NCBI GenBank assembly: GCA_946549155.1
Contig: CAMNQN010000016.1
Location: forward strand, 1 to 23,628
DNA: 23,628 bases
Origin: an uncultured Lachnospiraceae bacterium
GTDB lineage: Bacteria; Bacillota; Clostridia; Lachnospirales; Lachnospiraceae
Reading direction: 5' to 3'
Each line of letters opens with the position of its first letter. Positions within the stretch are counted from its first letter, which is position 1. Position numbers and translations under genes: made by a program. Below are positions 8,324 to 16,182 of the stretch, one piece after another. The notes beneath the pieces are model-generated. The model had not been told where the DNA came from. It worked only from the letters and a program-made list of their open reading frames with translations, and made no database searches.

Positions 8324-8353
8324 TTATGGGGATGGAAAGCTCCATCCCCATAA
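8324..8353 (-). terminator. Intergenic hairpin after the binding-protein gene of operon A
   Basis: A perfect 13-bp stem (8324-8336 with 8341-8353) with a 4-base loop lies between the binding-protein stop and the permease start. No clear U-tract follows on the minus strand. It is better read as an mRNA-stabilising or partial-termination hairpin that keeps the binding protein more abundant than the membrane parts. Confidence 0.6.
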
Positions 8354-8391
8354 GATATTCCTGTGATTTTCACTTTTCTGTATCGTCTGGC

Positions 8392-9498
8392 TTAGTCAGC
8401 CTTGCACCACCAGATCTCAGAGAAATCAAATTCCGGAGTCGCATCGATGTAATCAGCAATGTACTGCTCTACGTTCTCCGAAGTAATAACTGTTGCCGGA
8501 GTAGCGAACTCTCTGTACTCGATGGGAAGCTCAGCCGGATCAATCAGGCCAGCCCATGCTGCGTAGCAGATAGCCAGAGTATATCCACCCTGAAGGTATC
8601 CGTTGGAAGATACGGTAGCGGTAGCATCGCCTGCTGCGATCGCTTCTACGATATCGGTATTCGCGTCGATACCTACAACGCCAACCTTACCCTTCAGTCC
8701 TGCATTCTCAAGAGCCTGCAGAGCGCCGGTAGCCATGTTGTCGTTTGCACACCAGATGCCGCCTACTTCCGGATACTGGCTCAGCCAGGTCTCAACCAGA
8801 GTAAGAGCCTCTGCGGTTGCCCAGTTTGCGGTGTCCTGCGCCACTACTTCGATGTCCGGATATTTCTCCAGAGCATTCTGCAGACCAGCCACACGGTCAT
8901 TGGATGCGGTGTTGCCCAGCATGCCTTCCAGAACGAAGATCTGTCCCTTGCCGCCCATCTGATCAAACAGTGCGGTGGCAATGGCTTCGCCGTTTACTAC
9001 GTTATCGGGGGAGGTGTGGATGACCCAGTTCGGATCATAATCCGTAACGGTATCCTCTTCCTCACGGTTCCATGCGGTGCCGATGTATCCGCCGGACTCC
9101 GCCATAGCCTCTACCAGTGCGGTACAGATCGCGGACTCGTTGGGGTCAGAATATGCGATGGCGTTTCCATTTGCCTTCGCTGCAAACTGCTTCATATTGT
9201 TAATCTCAGTATCATTGGATCCGCCGGAATCCAGAACCTGCATCTCATATTTCTGTCCGATGCTGTCCAGATATTCACAGAACATTTCCATACCAACTTT
9301 AATCGTATTAATGTACGGATTTTCCAGTCCACGGATAGAGCATGCTACAGAGAGCGTGGTATCTAATTTCTCCTGCGGAATCTGTGCCGGATCAATCTTA
9401 AAGCTCTTCCAGTCGTCGGATGCCATAGCGGTCATCGCCAGTGTGCTGACTGCCATCACTGTGGACAGTGCGAATGCTGCGAGTTTTCTCATTTTCAT
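8392..9498 (-). CDS. Sugar-binding protein of ribose-type ABC importer A
   Basis: A 368-residue periplasmic-binding-protein-like domain (RbsB/type I fold) that captures the sugar outside the membrane. The start at 9498 is chosen because GGAGGT lies seven bases ahead; the upstream TTG at 9513 would start before that site. The signal peptide is KMRKLAAFALSTVMAVSTLA followed by MTAMA, with likely cleavage before SDDW. No cysteine is present in it, so it does not look like a lipoprotein, which is unusual for a Gram-positive binding protein. Family features include the paired segments GKIGVVGIDAN-like (GKVGVVGIDANTDIVEAI) and WCANDNMATGALQALENAG in the second lobe. First gene of operon A, 54 bases downstream of its -10 box. 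Ligand unknown. Confidence 0.92.
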   Translation of the reverse strand: MKMRKLAAFALSTVMAVSTLAMTAMASDDWKSFKIDPAQIPQEKLDTTLSVACSIRGLENPYINTIKVGMEMFCEYLDSIGQKYEMQVLDSGGSNDTEINNMKQFAAKANGNAIAYSDPNESAICTALVEAMAESGGYIGTAWNREEEDTVTDYDPNWVIHTSPDNVVNGEAIATALFDQMGGKGQIFVLEGMLGNTASNDRVAGLQNALEKYPDIEVVAQDTANWATAEALTLVETWLSQYPEVGGIWCANDNMATGALQALENAGLKGKVGVVGIDANTDIVEAIAAGDATATVSSNGYLQGGYTLAICYAAWAGLIDPAELPIEYREFATPATVITSENVEQYIADYIDATPEFDFSEIWWCKAD

Positions 9499-9534
9499 GT
9501 GCCTACCTCCCAATCATTATGTTATTACATTAAT

Positions 9535-9546
9535 ATGTAGCTACAT
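9535..9546. promoter_or_regulatory. Candidate operator at the operon A transcription start
   Basis: ATGTAGCTACAT is a perfect 12-bp palindrome directly downstream of the -10 box at 9552-9557, where transcription should begin. This is a typical place for a repressor. No regulator gene next to it is an obvious partner. Confidence 0.42.
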
Positions 9547-9551
9547 GCTAT

Positions 9552-9580
9552 ATTATAGTCCCATTCTCCTACACTGTCAA
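9552..9580 (-). promoter_or_regulatory. Sigma-A promoter of operon A
   Basis: On the minus strand TTGACA (9580-9575), exactly 17 bases, and TATAAT (9557-9552): both boxes match the consensus perfectly. It is placed 54 bases ahead of the binding-protein ATG. A promoter this strong usually needs repression, which fits the palindrome at 9535-9546. Confidence 0.85.
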
Positions 9581-9665
9581 TCAGTTTATCTATTTTTGCC
9601 ACTTCTCCTAAAAATTCTCCTCTATTTTTGTGCATTTTGTCCTTACATGTTTATGTTTTTCTTAT

Positions 9666-9971
9666 TTTGTTTATTAGCAGGACGCAGGAAGAGGCGGCAC
9701 GCAGGGCCATATCCATCTGGAAAACAATTCGAAGGATACCCTAGAAAAACTTGGATGGAGGCAGACCCAAATTTCGGGAGAGCCGGCAGCCCTCAAGGCT
9801 GACGGCTCAGAGGCACTGAGCTGGGAAATCCATCAGGATTTCCCGGCGAACTGCCTCGGTGCCCGAAATTTGGGCCTGTCTCCATCTTAGTTTTTCTTGG
9901 TATCCGGAGATGTTTCCCAGATGGATATGGCCATGGGGCCCCGGCTCATCCTGCGTCCTCTAAATAATGTC
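9666..9971. repeat. Large multi-branched palindromic element (full copy)
   Basis: About 300 bases form one long imperfect inverted repeat. The outer ends carry GGACGCAGG (9680-9688) and its complement (9950-9958), preceded on each side by an AT-rich TTTATTA/ATTATTTA motif. The arms pair over about 100 bases each, for example 9766-9778 with 9862-9874 (perfect 13 bp). The middle holds two side hairpins: 9780-9808 (stem GAGCCG/CGGCTC plus CAGCC/GGCTG) and 9810-9857 (GAGGCA/TGCCTC plus a 9-bp GGGAAATCC stem). This is a three-way junction shape. No protein is encoded inside. Partial copies lie at both window ends, so it is a dispersed element: either a MITE-like palindrome or a structured RNA. Confidence 0.8.
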
Positions 9972-10026
9972 TAAATAATGTCCTCTAAACAATCGAAAAT
10001 AAGTCTGGTATTTTGCCCTCTGGTAT

Positions 10027-10034
10027 GGTATAAT
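10027..10034 (+). promoter_or_regulatory. Probable extended -10 promoter of the first plus-strand dehydrogenase
   Basis: TGGTATAAT ends at 10034: a perfect -10 box with the TGn extension, 75 bases ahead of the ATG at 10110. No good -35 box stands 17 bases upstream, which an extended -10 promoter can do without. Confidence 0.45.
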
Positions 10035-10109
10035 TATTCTATCTTATTTGTCATTACATAGCGTCATAACGATATACAATCTGTGGCGCTGCCTTAAGGA
10101 GGTATTTTC

Positions 10110-11141
10110 ATGAAAACATTTGTGGTAAACAAAGACGGTTCCACAGAAATCCGGGAAATCCCCAAGCCCCGGTACAGTTCAAAGCAGGCTCTCGTAAAGA
10201 CCATCGCCTGCGGCATGTGCGGAACAGATGTAAAGCTGCTCCACTGCGCCTTTAAAGGCTTCCCGGAGTCCATGTATCCCGTGATGCTGGGACATGAAGG
10301 CGTGGGTGAAGTGGTGGAAGTAGGCAGCGAGGTAACCACCTTCCATGTAGGCGATAAAGTAATTCTTCCCTTTGTGGATCCGGATCCCGAGCTCTATCCG
10401 GGACTGGGCTCCGCCTGGGGTTCTCTCAGCGAGTACGCAGTGGTAAATGATGCCGCCGCCTGGCCTGCCGGAGAAGCTCCTGCCTGTGCCTACGCCCAGC
10501 TCGTCCTTCCTGAGGATCTGGATCCGGTGGATGCCGTAATGATCGCAACCTTCCGGGAGGTGCTCAGCAATATCCGCTATTTCGGCATCAAGCCCGGTGA
10601 GAGTGTCGTAGTATTCGGCTGCGGCCCCGTAGGTTCCACCTTCATCAAATTCCTGAACCTGTACGGCGTGGAGGATATTGTGGCCGTGGATATCATCGAC
10701 GAAAAGCTGGAGCATGTAAAGGCCAACGGAGCGAAGCATATCATCAACAGTAAGGATACCGACCTTACAGCAGCCATCCGCGCGCTTTATCCTCAGGGCG
10801 TAAATTATGTGGTAGATGCCATCGGCGCTCCCTTCGTGGTGAATGCAGCTATGCCGCTGATCAAGGACCGGGGCACCGTATTCTGCTACGGCGTACCGCC
10901 TGTGGAGCAGATCACCATTGATTTCAGCAAGGCGGACTACAACTGGAACGTGGTCTACCAGCAGATGCCCCGCAAGGAAGAAGAAGGCGCGGCCCACGAG
11001 CAGGTAATGGAATGGATTCGGGACGGCAAACTGGTGCTCAAGGACTTTATTTCGGATTACTTTAAATTCGAAAATTCCGTAGAAGCATACCAGAAGCTGC
11101 TGGATCGGCAGATCAGCAAAAAGGGAATCATTGTGTTCTAA
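10110..11141 (+). CDS. Zinc-type medium-chain alcohol dehydrogenase lacking the structural zinc lobe
   Basis: A 343-residue NAD(P)-dependent oxidoreductase of the MDR family. The GroES-like N-terminal domain has the catalytic zinc ligands Cys in GMCGTD (residues 36-41) and His-Glu in GHEGVGE (about 60-66). The Rossmann domain has VVVFGCGPVGS (about 168-178) and the acidic VDIID at the end of the second strand, which favours NAD. The four closely spaced cysteines of the structural zinc site are absent: that region reads FVDPDPELYPGLGSAWGS. The start has a strong AAGGAGG. It is followed by a short-chain dehydrogenase with its own promoter. It likely oxidises or reduces a polyol or sugar hydroxyl of this locus; the substrate is not recognisable. 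Confidence 0.88.
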   Translation: MKTFVVNKDGSTEIREIPKPRYSSKQALVKTIACGMCGTDVKLLHCAFKGFPESMYPVMLGHEGVGEVVEVGSEVTTFHVGDKVILPFVDPDPELYPGLGSAWGSLSEYAVVNDAAAWPAGEAPACAYAQLVLPEDLDPVDAVMIATFREVLSNIRYFGIKPGESVVVFGCGPVGSTFIKFLNLYGVEDIVAVDIIDEKLEHVKANGAKHIINSKDTDLTAAIRALYPQGVNYVVDAIGAPFVVNAAMPLIKDRGTVFCYGVPPVEQITIDFSKADYNWNVVYQQMPRKEEEGAAHEQVMEWIRDGKLVLKDFISDYFKFENSVEAYQKLLDRQISKKGIIVF

Positions 11142-11142
11142 A

Positions 11143-11171
11143 TTGACATCTCTGTAAAACAACGATATTAT
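11143..11171 (+). promoter_or_regulatory. Sigma-A promoter of the short-chain dehydrogenase gene
   Basis: TTGACA at 11143-11148 and TATTAT at 11166-11171 are exactly 17 bases apart, directly after the stop codon of the preceding gene and about 65 bases ahead of the next ATG. The second dehydrogenase can therefore be expressed without the first. Confidence 0.65.
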
Positions 11172-11236
11172 AAAAATACAATAGAAAAACTGCGTCGGAA
11201 AATACCGCCGCAAAATTGTAAAGGGGGGTAATCATT

Positions 11237-12001
11237 ATGTACTTAGAAGAGCTGTTCGGTCTGAGTGGAAAGACTGCCATCGTAACGGGAGCCGGCAGAG
11301 GAATTGGACAGGTTGTCGCCTGCGGACTGGCAAAGGCCGGCGCTGAGGTGGTGAGCATCAGCAGAAGCGGAGCTCCGGAAACGGTAGAGATGATCACGAA
11401 GGAAGGCGGAAAGGCCTATGATCTGAAAGCGGACGTAACCAAGGAAGCAGAAGTGGACGCCGCACTGGCAGAGGTAGTAAAACGCTCCGGCAAAATCGAC
11501 ATTCTGTTTAACAACGCAGGCGTCTGCCTTCACAAGGACACCTTCAGCGCTACGATTGAAGAGTGGAGAAACGTGATCGACATTAATCTGACCGGCGAAT
11601 ACATCATGGCCCGGGCTGTGGGCAAGATCATGGTGGATCTGGGTATTAAGGGCAGCATCGTAAACATGGCCTCCATGTCCGGCAGCGTCGTAAATATTCC
11701 CCAGTGGCAGGCTTCCTACAACGCCTCCAAGGCAGGCGTTATGCACATGACCAAATCCCTGGCAGTGGAATGGATCGACTACGGCATCCGTGTAAACAGC
11801 TTAAGCCCGGGATACATCTCCACCCCCATGGCGGCGGATGTACCTCAGGAGCTGAAGGATGCCTGGATGCCCCTGTTCCCGATGCACCGCATGGGTAAGC
11901 CCGAGGAGCTGATCCCCGCGATTCTGTATCTGGTAAGCCCGGCGGCAGGATATACCACCGGAGCGGATATCATCGTGGACGGCGGATACACGCTGATCTA
12001 A
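11237..12001 (+). CDS. Short-chain dehydrogenase/reductase (SDR), classical type
   Basis: A 254-residue NAD(P)-dependent oxidoreductase of the classical SDR family. All key features are present: the cofactor motif TGAGRGIG (residues 17-24), NNAG (92-95), Asn117, and the catalytic set Ser148, Tyr161 and Lys165 (YNASK). The length is typical of sugar and polyol dehydrogenases such as gluconate 5-dehydrogenase and threitol or arabinitol dehydrogenases. Cofactor choice is not clear: ISRSG follows the second strand. The ribosome site is an unusually strong run of G (AAAGGGGGG). It has its own promoter and ends at a strong two-way terminator. It probably interconverts a hydroxyl and keto group in the pathway shared with the neighbouring dehydrogenases. 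Exact substrate unknown. Confidence 0.92.
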   Translation: MYLEELFGLSGKTAIVTGAGRGIGQVVACGLAKAGAEVVSISRSGAPETVEMITKEGGKAYDLKADVTKEAEVDAALAEVVKRSGKIDILFNNAGVCLHKDTFSATIEEWRNVIDINLTGEYIMARAVGKIMVDLGIKGSIVNMASMSGSVVNIPQWQASYNASKAGVMHMTKSLAVEWIDYGIRVNSLSPGYISTPMAADVPQELKDAWMPLFPMHRMGKPEELIPAILYLVSPAAGYTTGADIIVDGGYTLI

Positions 12002-12020
12002 GGAATAGATAATACAAAAG

Positions 12021-12055
12021 CCGGGGCAGTTTCTGAATATCAGAGACTGCCCCGG
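12021..12055. terminator. Two-way terminator between the SDR gene and operon B
   Basis: A 15-bp stem (12021-12035 with 12041-12055, one G-T pair) has a 5-base loop. The plus side is followed by a T-rich stretch and the minus side by CTTTTGTATT. It lies between two convergent transcription units and can serve both. Confidence 0.8.
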
Positions 12056-12083
12056 ATGCTTTCCCCCTTCTTTCACCCTTTCA

Positions 12084-13118
12084 TCACGAAATCTTTACCA
12101 CCGCCTTCACGATAGCTGCCTTTTCCTCACAGCTCCTGTCCATAGCCGTCTGCATATCGTCAAATGCAAATACATTGGTGACAATTCCTTTCACATTTAC
12201 CTTCCCGCTGCGCACCGCCTCGATGGCCGTGTCGAAGAGATGACGGGAGCGGAAAATGGTGCGAAACGTCAGCTCCTTATCCAGCGCAAGGCTCATTTCC
12301 ATCGTTATTTTTCCGGTTTTGCTGTAACCCACCAATACAATCACAGCACCTTTTTTTACGGAATGAATCGCCTGATTCGTGGTGATATCCGTGCCGGCAG
12401 TCTCAATGGCAAGGTCGGCTCCCTTCCCATGGGTAATCTCCAGAATACGGGCTGCGGCATCCTCTTTCCCGCCATGAATGACGAAATCCGCCCCCAATTC
12501 CTTCGCCTTCTCCAGGCGGTTCTCCACCACATCCACCATGATTACCGGAGAGACCCCCTCCGCCTTCAGCGCCAGCATACTCACCAGACCGATACATCCC
12601 GCGCCAAACACCACAGCGGTCTGGCCGATATGGGCCTGTCCCTGATTGGCTGCATGAAAACCGATAGCCAAAGGCTCAATCAGGGCGCCTTCCATCGTAT
12701 CCAGCTCCGGAGGAAGCTTATGGCACAAAGCGGCCTCATGGGCGGCATACTCCTGAAATACGCCGTCCACCGGCGGGGCGGCATAGAATTGTACATTGGG
12801 GCAAAGATTATATCTTCCGCTGCGGCAGAACTCACATTCCCCGCAGGTAGTCCCTGGTTCCAGGGCCACCCGGTCCCCCACCTTCAAATCTTTTACCGCG
12901 GAACCGATTTCCACCACAACTCCCCCTGGCTCATGTCCCAGCACGAAGGGGGGTTTTGCCACACAGTCCCCGATTGCCCCTGTTTCATAATAATGCAGGT
13001 CACTTCCGCAGATTCCCACATATTCCAGCTTTACCAGCACCTCATTTTCCTTCGGCACAGGAATATCCCGCTCCTCATACCCCATTTTGCGTATGCCGGT
13101 CATCACGGCCACCTTCAT
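12084..13118 (-). CDS. Sorbitol/xylitol dehydrogenase-like zinc alcohol dehydrogenase
   Basis: A 344-residue MDR-family enzyme of the sorbitol (L-iditol 2-)/xylitol dehydrogenase type, which oxidises a polyol to a ketose with NAD. The catalytic zinc motifs are GICGSDLHYYETGAIG and GHEPGG. The structural zinc cysteines are in CGECEFCRSGRYNLC, just before PNVQFYAAPPVDG, a stretch typical of sorbitol dehydrogenases. The Rossmann motif is VVFGAGCIGLVS with the acidic VDVVENR. I chose ATG 13118 because family members begin with the MKVAVM-like strand there and AAAGGG precedes it. A longer reading from 13160 would begin at the stop of the glycyl radical enzyme gene without a ribosome site. Last gene of operon B, so its product may feed or drain the radical enzyme's step. 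Confidence 0.9.
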   Translation of the reverse strand: MKVAVMTGIRKMGYEERDIPVPKENEVLVKLEYVGICGSDLHYYETGAIGDCVAKPPFVLGHEPGGVVVEIGSAVKDLKVGDRVALEPGTTCGECEFCRSGRYNLCPNVQFYAAPPVDGVFQEYAAHEAALCHKLPPELDTMEGALIEPLAIGFHAANQGQAHIGQTAVVFGAGCIGLVSMLALKAEGVSPVIMVDVVENRLEKAKELGADFVIHGGKEDAAARILEITHGKGADLAIETAGTDITTNQAIHSVKKGAVIVLVGYSKTGKITMEMSLALDKELTFRTIFRSRHLFDTAIEAVRSGKVNVKGIVTNVFAFDDMQTAMDRSCEEKAAIVKAVVKIS

Positions 13119-13161
13119 TTTCCCTTTCAAACGAGATCCCTCCCTCCAATACAAATCCATC

Positions 13162-15225
13162 CTACAATGCCATTTCTGCTCTCTTAATAATATGGTTCTG
13201 ATACACCTCGTTCAGCTCCACAAAGTATCCGCTCCACCCCCAGACCCGGACGATCATATTTCTGTAATTTTCCGGGTGCTTCTGGGCATCCAGCATACGG
13301 TCCCGGTTCACCGCGTTGATCTGCAGCTGATGGCCTCCCAGATCCATATAGCTTTTCACAAACATGGCGCACTTGCGGATAGCCTCCTCGTTCTTAAACA
13401 TGGTATCCGTAAGCTCAATGGTCAGCGGCCCCCCATTGGCCACCCGCACCAGGTTCGGTTTGGAAAAAGATTTCAAAATGGAAATCGGCCCTTCACACCG
13501 GGCAAAAAGGGACGGCGAGTAGTTGCAGGCCAATGCTTCTCCCGCGTTTCTTCCATCCGCCGAGGCCGGCGCGTCCTTGGAATGCCAGATATAATACATG
13601 GCCGAGGCCGTACCCGCCCGGAAACAGCCTCCCCGGTCGTTCCTTTTCCCTTCTAAGGCATCCGCATACCAATCCAGCAGCTTCACCGCGATCTGGTCCA
13701 CATAGTCATCGTCATTTCCCATTTTGGGCGCCTCGTAGCGAAGCATATTCTGCTCTGTGGGATAATCCTTAAAATCATTTTTCAGCATCTCTATCATATG
13801 GGAAGCAGAGAAGGTTTTCTCCTCAAACACATATTTTTTAATGGCCGCCATGGAATCGGCTGCGGAGGAGAGGCCATCCCCGTGAAAACCATAGGTATTA
13901 TATTTCCCCGGTTCTGAGATATCCCGCATTTTTTCCAGGCAGTCCGGACACATTAAGCTTACCAGCGGCGACGGCTCTTTGTATACATTCTTCGTCAGCG
14001 CCATCAGTTCCTCCGCCTGCCGGTCAATGTTCTGATGAACCAGCCCGGCAAAGGCATCGTAGCTGTCGCAGGCTTCCAGCTGTTCTACCGCCTCCTGAAC
14101 CGCCCTCAGATAATTCATGCTGTCCCAGTTCACAAGGTCCATATAACCTACCACCAGAATCTCCCAGCAGGCCGCCAGCGTATAATTGCAGGCATCCTCC
14201 GGATCATAGCCGCAGCGCAGCAGCGAGGGAATAATGATCTCATCATTGGTATACTGCGGGAACCCCAGCCCCTTTTTGGTCAGCGTGGTGGCCAGCTCAT
14301 ACACCCCCATGGAGGTATTTTTATGTACCCGCAGATTCACCTTGGGGTCGATCAGGCATAAATCCCTGCTGGCCAGAAGGCACAGCTCCGAAAGGTCGTT
14401 ATACGCATCCGACCCATCCACATTGCTGCCGCCCAAAACGATGGTTTGCCCGTTATCCCCCTGCTGAATACCGATATAAAGGTCGCTGTCCCGGTTGCAG
14501 GAAATAAAAAACTCCTCCAAAAACTCCAGCGCACTGTCCTTATCCAGAATCCCCTCCTGCATATCATGCTGATAGTAGGGATACAAAAACTGGTCAATAC
14601 GCCCCAGCGTATTATGGTAATTCCCGTTGCACCACATACTGTAGTGAATCAGCCGAAGAAACTGCAGCGCCTCTAAAAGCGTCCGGGGTTTATTGGCCGG
14701 GACCCACGCCAGCGTCTCTGCCACCGACAGATTTCCCACCCGCAGCGCTTCCTGGCGGTACCGTTCGGCGAACTCCTCCACAATATCCATAACCTCCAGC
14801 ATAGCCTGCAGAAACTCCTTCTGCTTTTCCGTTTCCGCCAGCTCCATCTGCCGCCGGATCTTTTCCCGCTTAACCCTGAAGCCATCCTCCATCAGCATGG
14901 CATAATCCGGGCACATATTAAAGACCGCTCCGTTTTCATGAAAGGCATGCTTCTCATGAAGAGCCTTGTCTTCCTCCTCCGTGTGAATGCGGGGAATGGT
15001 TCTCACCGTCCGCAAAAGCGTGATGCGTTCCTTCTCAAGTACCACCGGCTGTTCCTTTTCCAACACATAGCGCAGCCGTTTTACGGAGCGCTGCATATCG
15101 TTATCCCCCTGCAGGGCAAACTGTTTTGCAAGCTCATACTCCCCCTCCGCCGGCATTCTGTAGCTGTGATGTTTCTTTTGAACTACAAAATAGTCCAGCA
15201 GTTCATTAATAAAGTCTGTTTTCAT
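13162..15225 (-). CDS. Glycyl radical enzyme (PFL-like), substrate unknown
   Basis: A 687-residue glycyl radical enzyme; such enzymes act anaerobically through a backbone glycine radical and a cysteine thiyl radical. The C-terminal radical loop is RVWGWSGYF with the radical glycine at about 663. The active-site segment is LAACWE (Cys353, Glu355), keeping the Cys-x-Glu pattern of radical dehydratases such as CutC and glycerol dehydratase rather than the Cys-Cys of pyruvate formate-lyase. Other family landmarks: LGRIDQFLYPYY, GQTIVLGG and GLGFPQYTNDEIIIPSLL. It is shorter than the usual 780-850 residues, and Trp follows the radical glycine instead of the common Tyr. ATG 15225 is preferred (AGAGGAG eight bases ahead); a GTG at 15243 would give 693. 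Its activase is 20 bases upstream. The operon suggests a sugar or polyol substrate. It might belong with 1,5-anhydroglucitol-phosphate lyases, which I cannot test. Confidence 0.93.
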   Translation of the reverse strand: MKTDFINELLDYFVVQKKHHSYRMPAEGEYELAKQFALQGDNDMQRSVKRLRYVLEKEQPVVLEKERITLLRTVRTIPRIHTEEEDKALHEKHAFHENGAVFNMCPDYAMLMEDGFRVKREKIRRQMELAETEKQKEFLQAMLEVMDIVEEFAERYRQEALRVGNLSVAETLAWVPANKPRTLLEALQFLRLIHYSMWCNGNYHNTLGRIDQFLYPYYQHDMQEGILDKDSALEFLEEFFISCNRDSDLYIGIQQGDNGQTIVLGGSNVDGSDAYNDLSELCLLASRDLCLIDPKVNLRVHKNTSMGVYELATTLTKKGLGFPQYTNDEIIIPSLLRCGYDPEDACNYTLAACWEILVVGYMDLVNWDSMNYLRAVQEAVEQLEACDSYDAFAGLVHQNIDRQAEELMALTKNVYKEPSPLVSLMCPDCLEKMRDISEPGKYNTYGFHGDGLSSAADSMAAIKKYVFEEKTFSASHMIEMLKNDFKDYPTEQNMLRYEAPKMGNDDDYVDQIAVKLLDWYADALEGKRNDRGGCFRAGTASAMYYIWHSKDAPASADGRNAGEALACNYSPSLFARCEGPISILKSFSKPNLVRVANGGPLTIELTDTMFKNEEAIRKCAMFVKSYMDLGGHQLQINAVNRDRMLDAQKHPENYRNMIVRVWGWSGYFVELNEVYQNHIIKRAEMAL

Positions 15226-15245
15226 ACTGGCTTCTCCTCTCACTT

Positions 15246-16097
15246 TTATAAATGGCTGCAGGGAATCCCGTAGCTTTGAAAAATCTCCAAATTCAGTCTG
15301 GGCTGCCTGCTCTCGTCAAAATCCGGGTGATATTCTCTGTTTACCATCTCATACTTTGCACCCGCGGTCACATGATAGGGCAGCAGCTCCACCATTTCCA
15401 GATTCTCTGCATTTTTCAAAAGCTGTGCTGTCCTCTCAAAATTTTCATCATCGTCATTTACCCCCGGAATAACCGGAATGCGGATTCGGAAAGGGACGTT
15501 TCCGGCCTTCAGAAGCTCCAGGTTACGGAGAATCTTCTCATTGGAAACTCCTGTGTACCGCTTATGCTTTTCCCGATCCACCATTTTAATGTCCATCATG
15601 ACGTAATCCACCCGTTCCAGTACCGCCCTGAAAATCTCCTCCCTGCAGAAACCGCAGGTCTCCACCGCCCGGTGCATAGACGCGGTCCGGTCCAGCATCT
15701 CGATGAGAAACTCCGGCTGGCCCGTGGGCTCTCCCCCCGAAAAGGTGACTCCGCCGCCATTTCGTTTCAGATAGTCCGCATCCTTCAGCAGCCGCCCTTC
15801 CAAATCCGATGCTTCCCAGACCTTCCCGCAGATTTTCCGGATGCCCTGGGGGCAATGACGGATACAGGTCCCGCAGCTTACACAGTCCTTTCCCTGCCGC
15901 GGACAGCTCTCCATACATTTTCCACAGTGGACACAATTGCTCGTTGCCACCATAAGCTGCGGCTGATAAGACAGACCCTCCGGATTATGGCACCACATAC
16001 AGCGCAGCGGACATCCCTTCAAAAAAACCGTTGTCCGCAAACCAGGGCCATCATATATCGCCATCTCCTTAATATCAAATACTACACCACTGGACAC
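15246..16097 (-). CDS. Glycyl radical enzyme activase (radical SAM)
   Basis: A 283-residue radical S-adenosylmethionine protein that installs the glycine radical on its partner. The radical SAM cluster cysteines are Cys29, Cys33 and Cys36 (CPLRCMWC). A ferredoxin-like insert carries two further four-cysteine sets (Cys55/58/61/65 and Cys72/75/78/82), as in activases of glycerol dehydratase, CutC and other non-PFL enzymes; the PFL activase lacks this insert. VTFSGGEP gives the SAM-binding GGE motif. Translation starts at GTG 16097, the only plausible in-frame start before the conserved DGPGLRTTVFLKGCP. Its partner gene follows by 20 bases. Upstream, a hairpin at 16124-16159 separates it from the dehydrogenase gene, so the pair may be expressed below or apart from the transporter. 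Confidence 0.95.
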   Translation of the reverse strand: MSSGVVFDIKEMAIYDGPGLRTTVFLKGCPLRCMWCHNPEGLSYQPQLMVATSNCVHCGKCMESCPRQGKDCVSCGTCIRHCPQGIRKICGKVWEASDLEGRLLKDADYLKRNGGGVTFSGGEPTGQPEFLIEMLDRTASMHRAVETCGFCREEIFRAVLERVDYVMMDIKMVDREKHKRYTGVSNEKILRNLELLKAGNVPFRIRIPVIPGVNDDDENFERTAQLLKNAENLEMVELLPYHVTAGAKYEMVNREYHPDFDESRQPRLNLEIFQSYGIPCSHL

Positions 16098-16123
16098 GCT
16101 CTCACGATTCCTTTCTTTTTAAA

Positions 16124-16159
16124 ATAGAGCAGGAACCCTTACACCCGTCCCTGCTCTAT
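16124..16159 (-). terminator. Terminator or attenuator inside operon B, before the activase gene
   Basis: A 10-bp stem (16124-16133 with 16150-16159) and 16-base loop is followed on the minus strand by TTTTAAAAAG. The stem is only moderately stable and I see no strong promoter between it and the activase start. Partial read-through is therefore likely. Confidence 0.55.
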
Positions 16160-16182
16160 CGTTTATCAGAAATAAGTATCAC

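Larger units (their letters stand above)
9514..10109. other. Gene-less control region between operon A and the plus-strand dehydrogenases
   Basis: This 596-base stretch has the operon A promoter and operator on the left and the palindromic element in the middle. Right of the element, CTAAATAATGT occurs twice in tandem (9960-9981), followed by a similar CCTCTAAACAATCG. The promoter of the plus-strand dehydrogenase lies at the right. I see no open reading frame with coding character. Confidence 0.7.

Noticed and set aside
9077..9802. Plus-strand frame running from the binding-protein gene into the palindrome
   Set aside because: It is antisense to the binding-protein gene, crosses its promoter and ends inside the repeat. 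There is no recognisable domain or ribosome site.
9957..9996. Tandem CTAAATAATGT repeats as a CRISPR array
   Set aside because: There are only two 11-base units with no spacers and no cas genes nearby.
13119..13160. Extended N-terminus of the sorbitol-type dehydrogenase from ATG 13160
   Set aside because: It adds 14 residues that do not fit the family start, and there is no ribosome site before 13160, whereas AAAGGG precedes ATG 13118.
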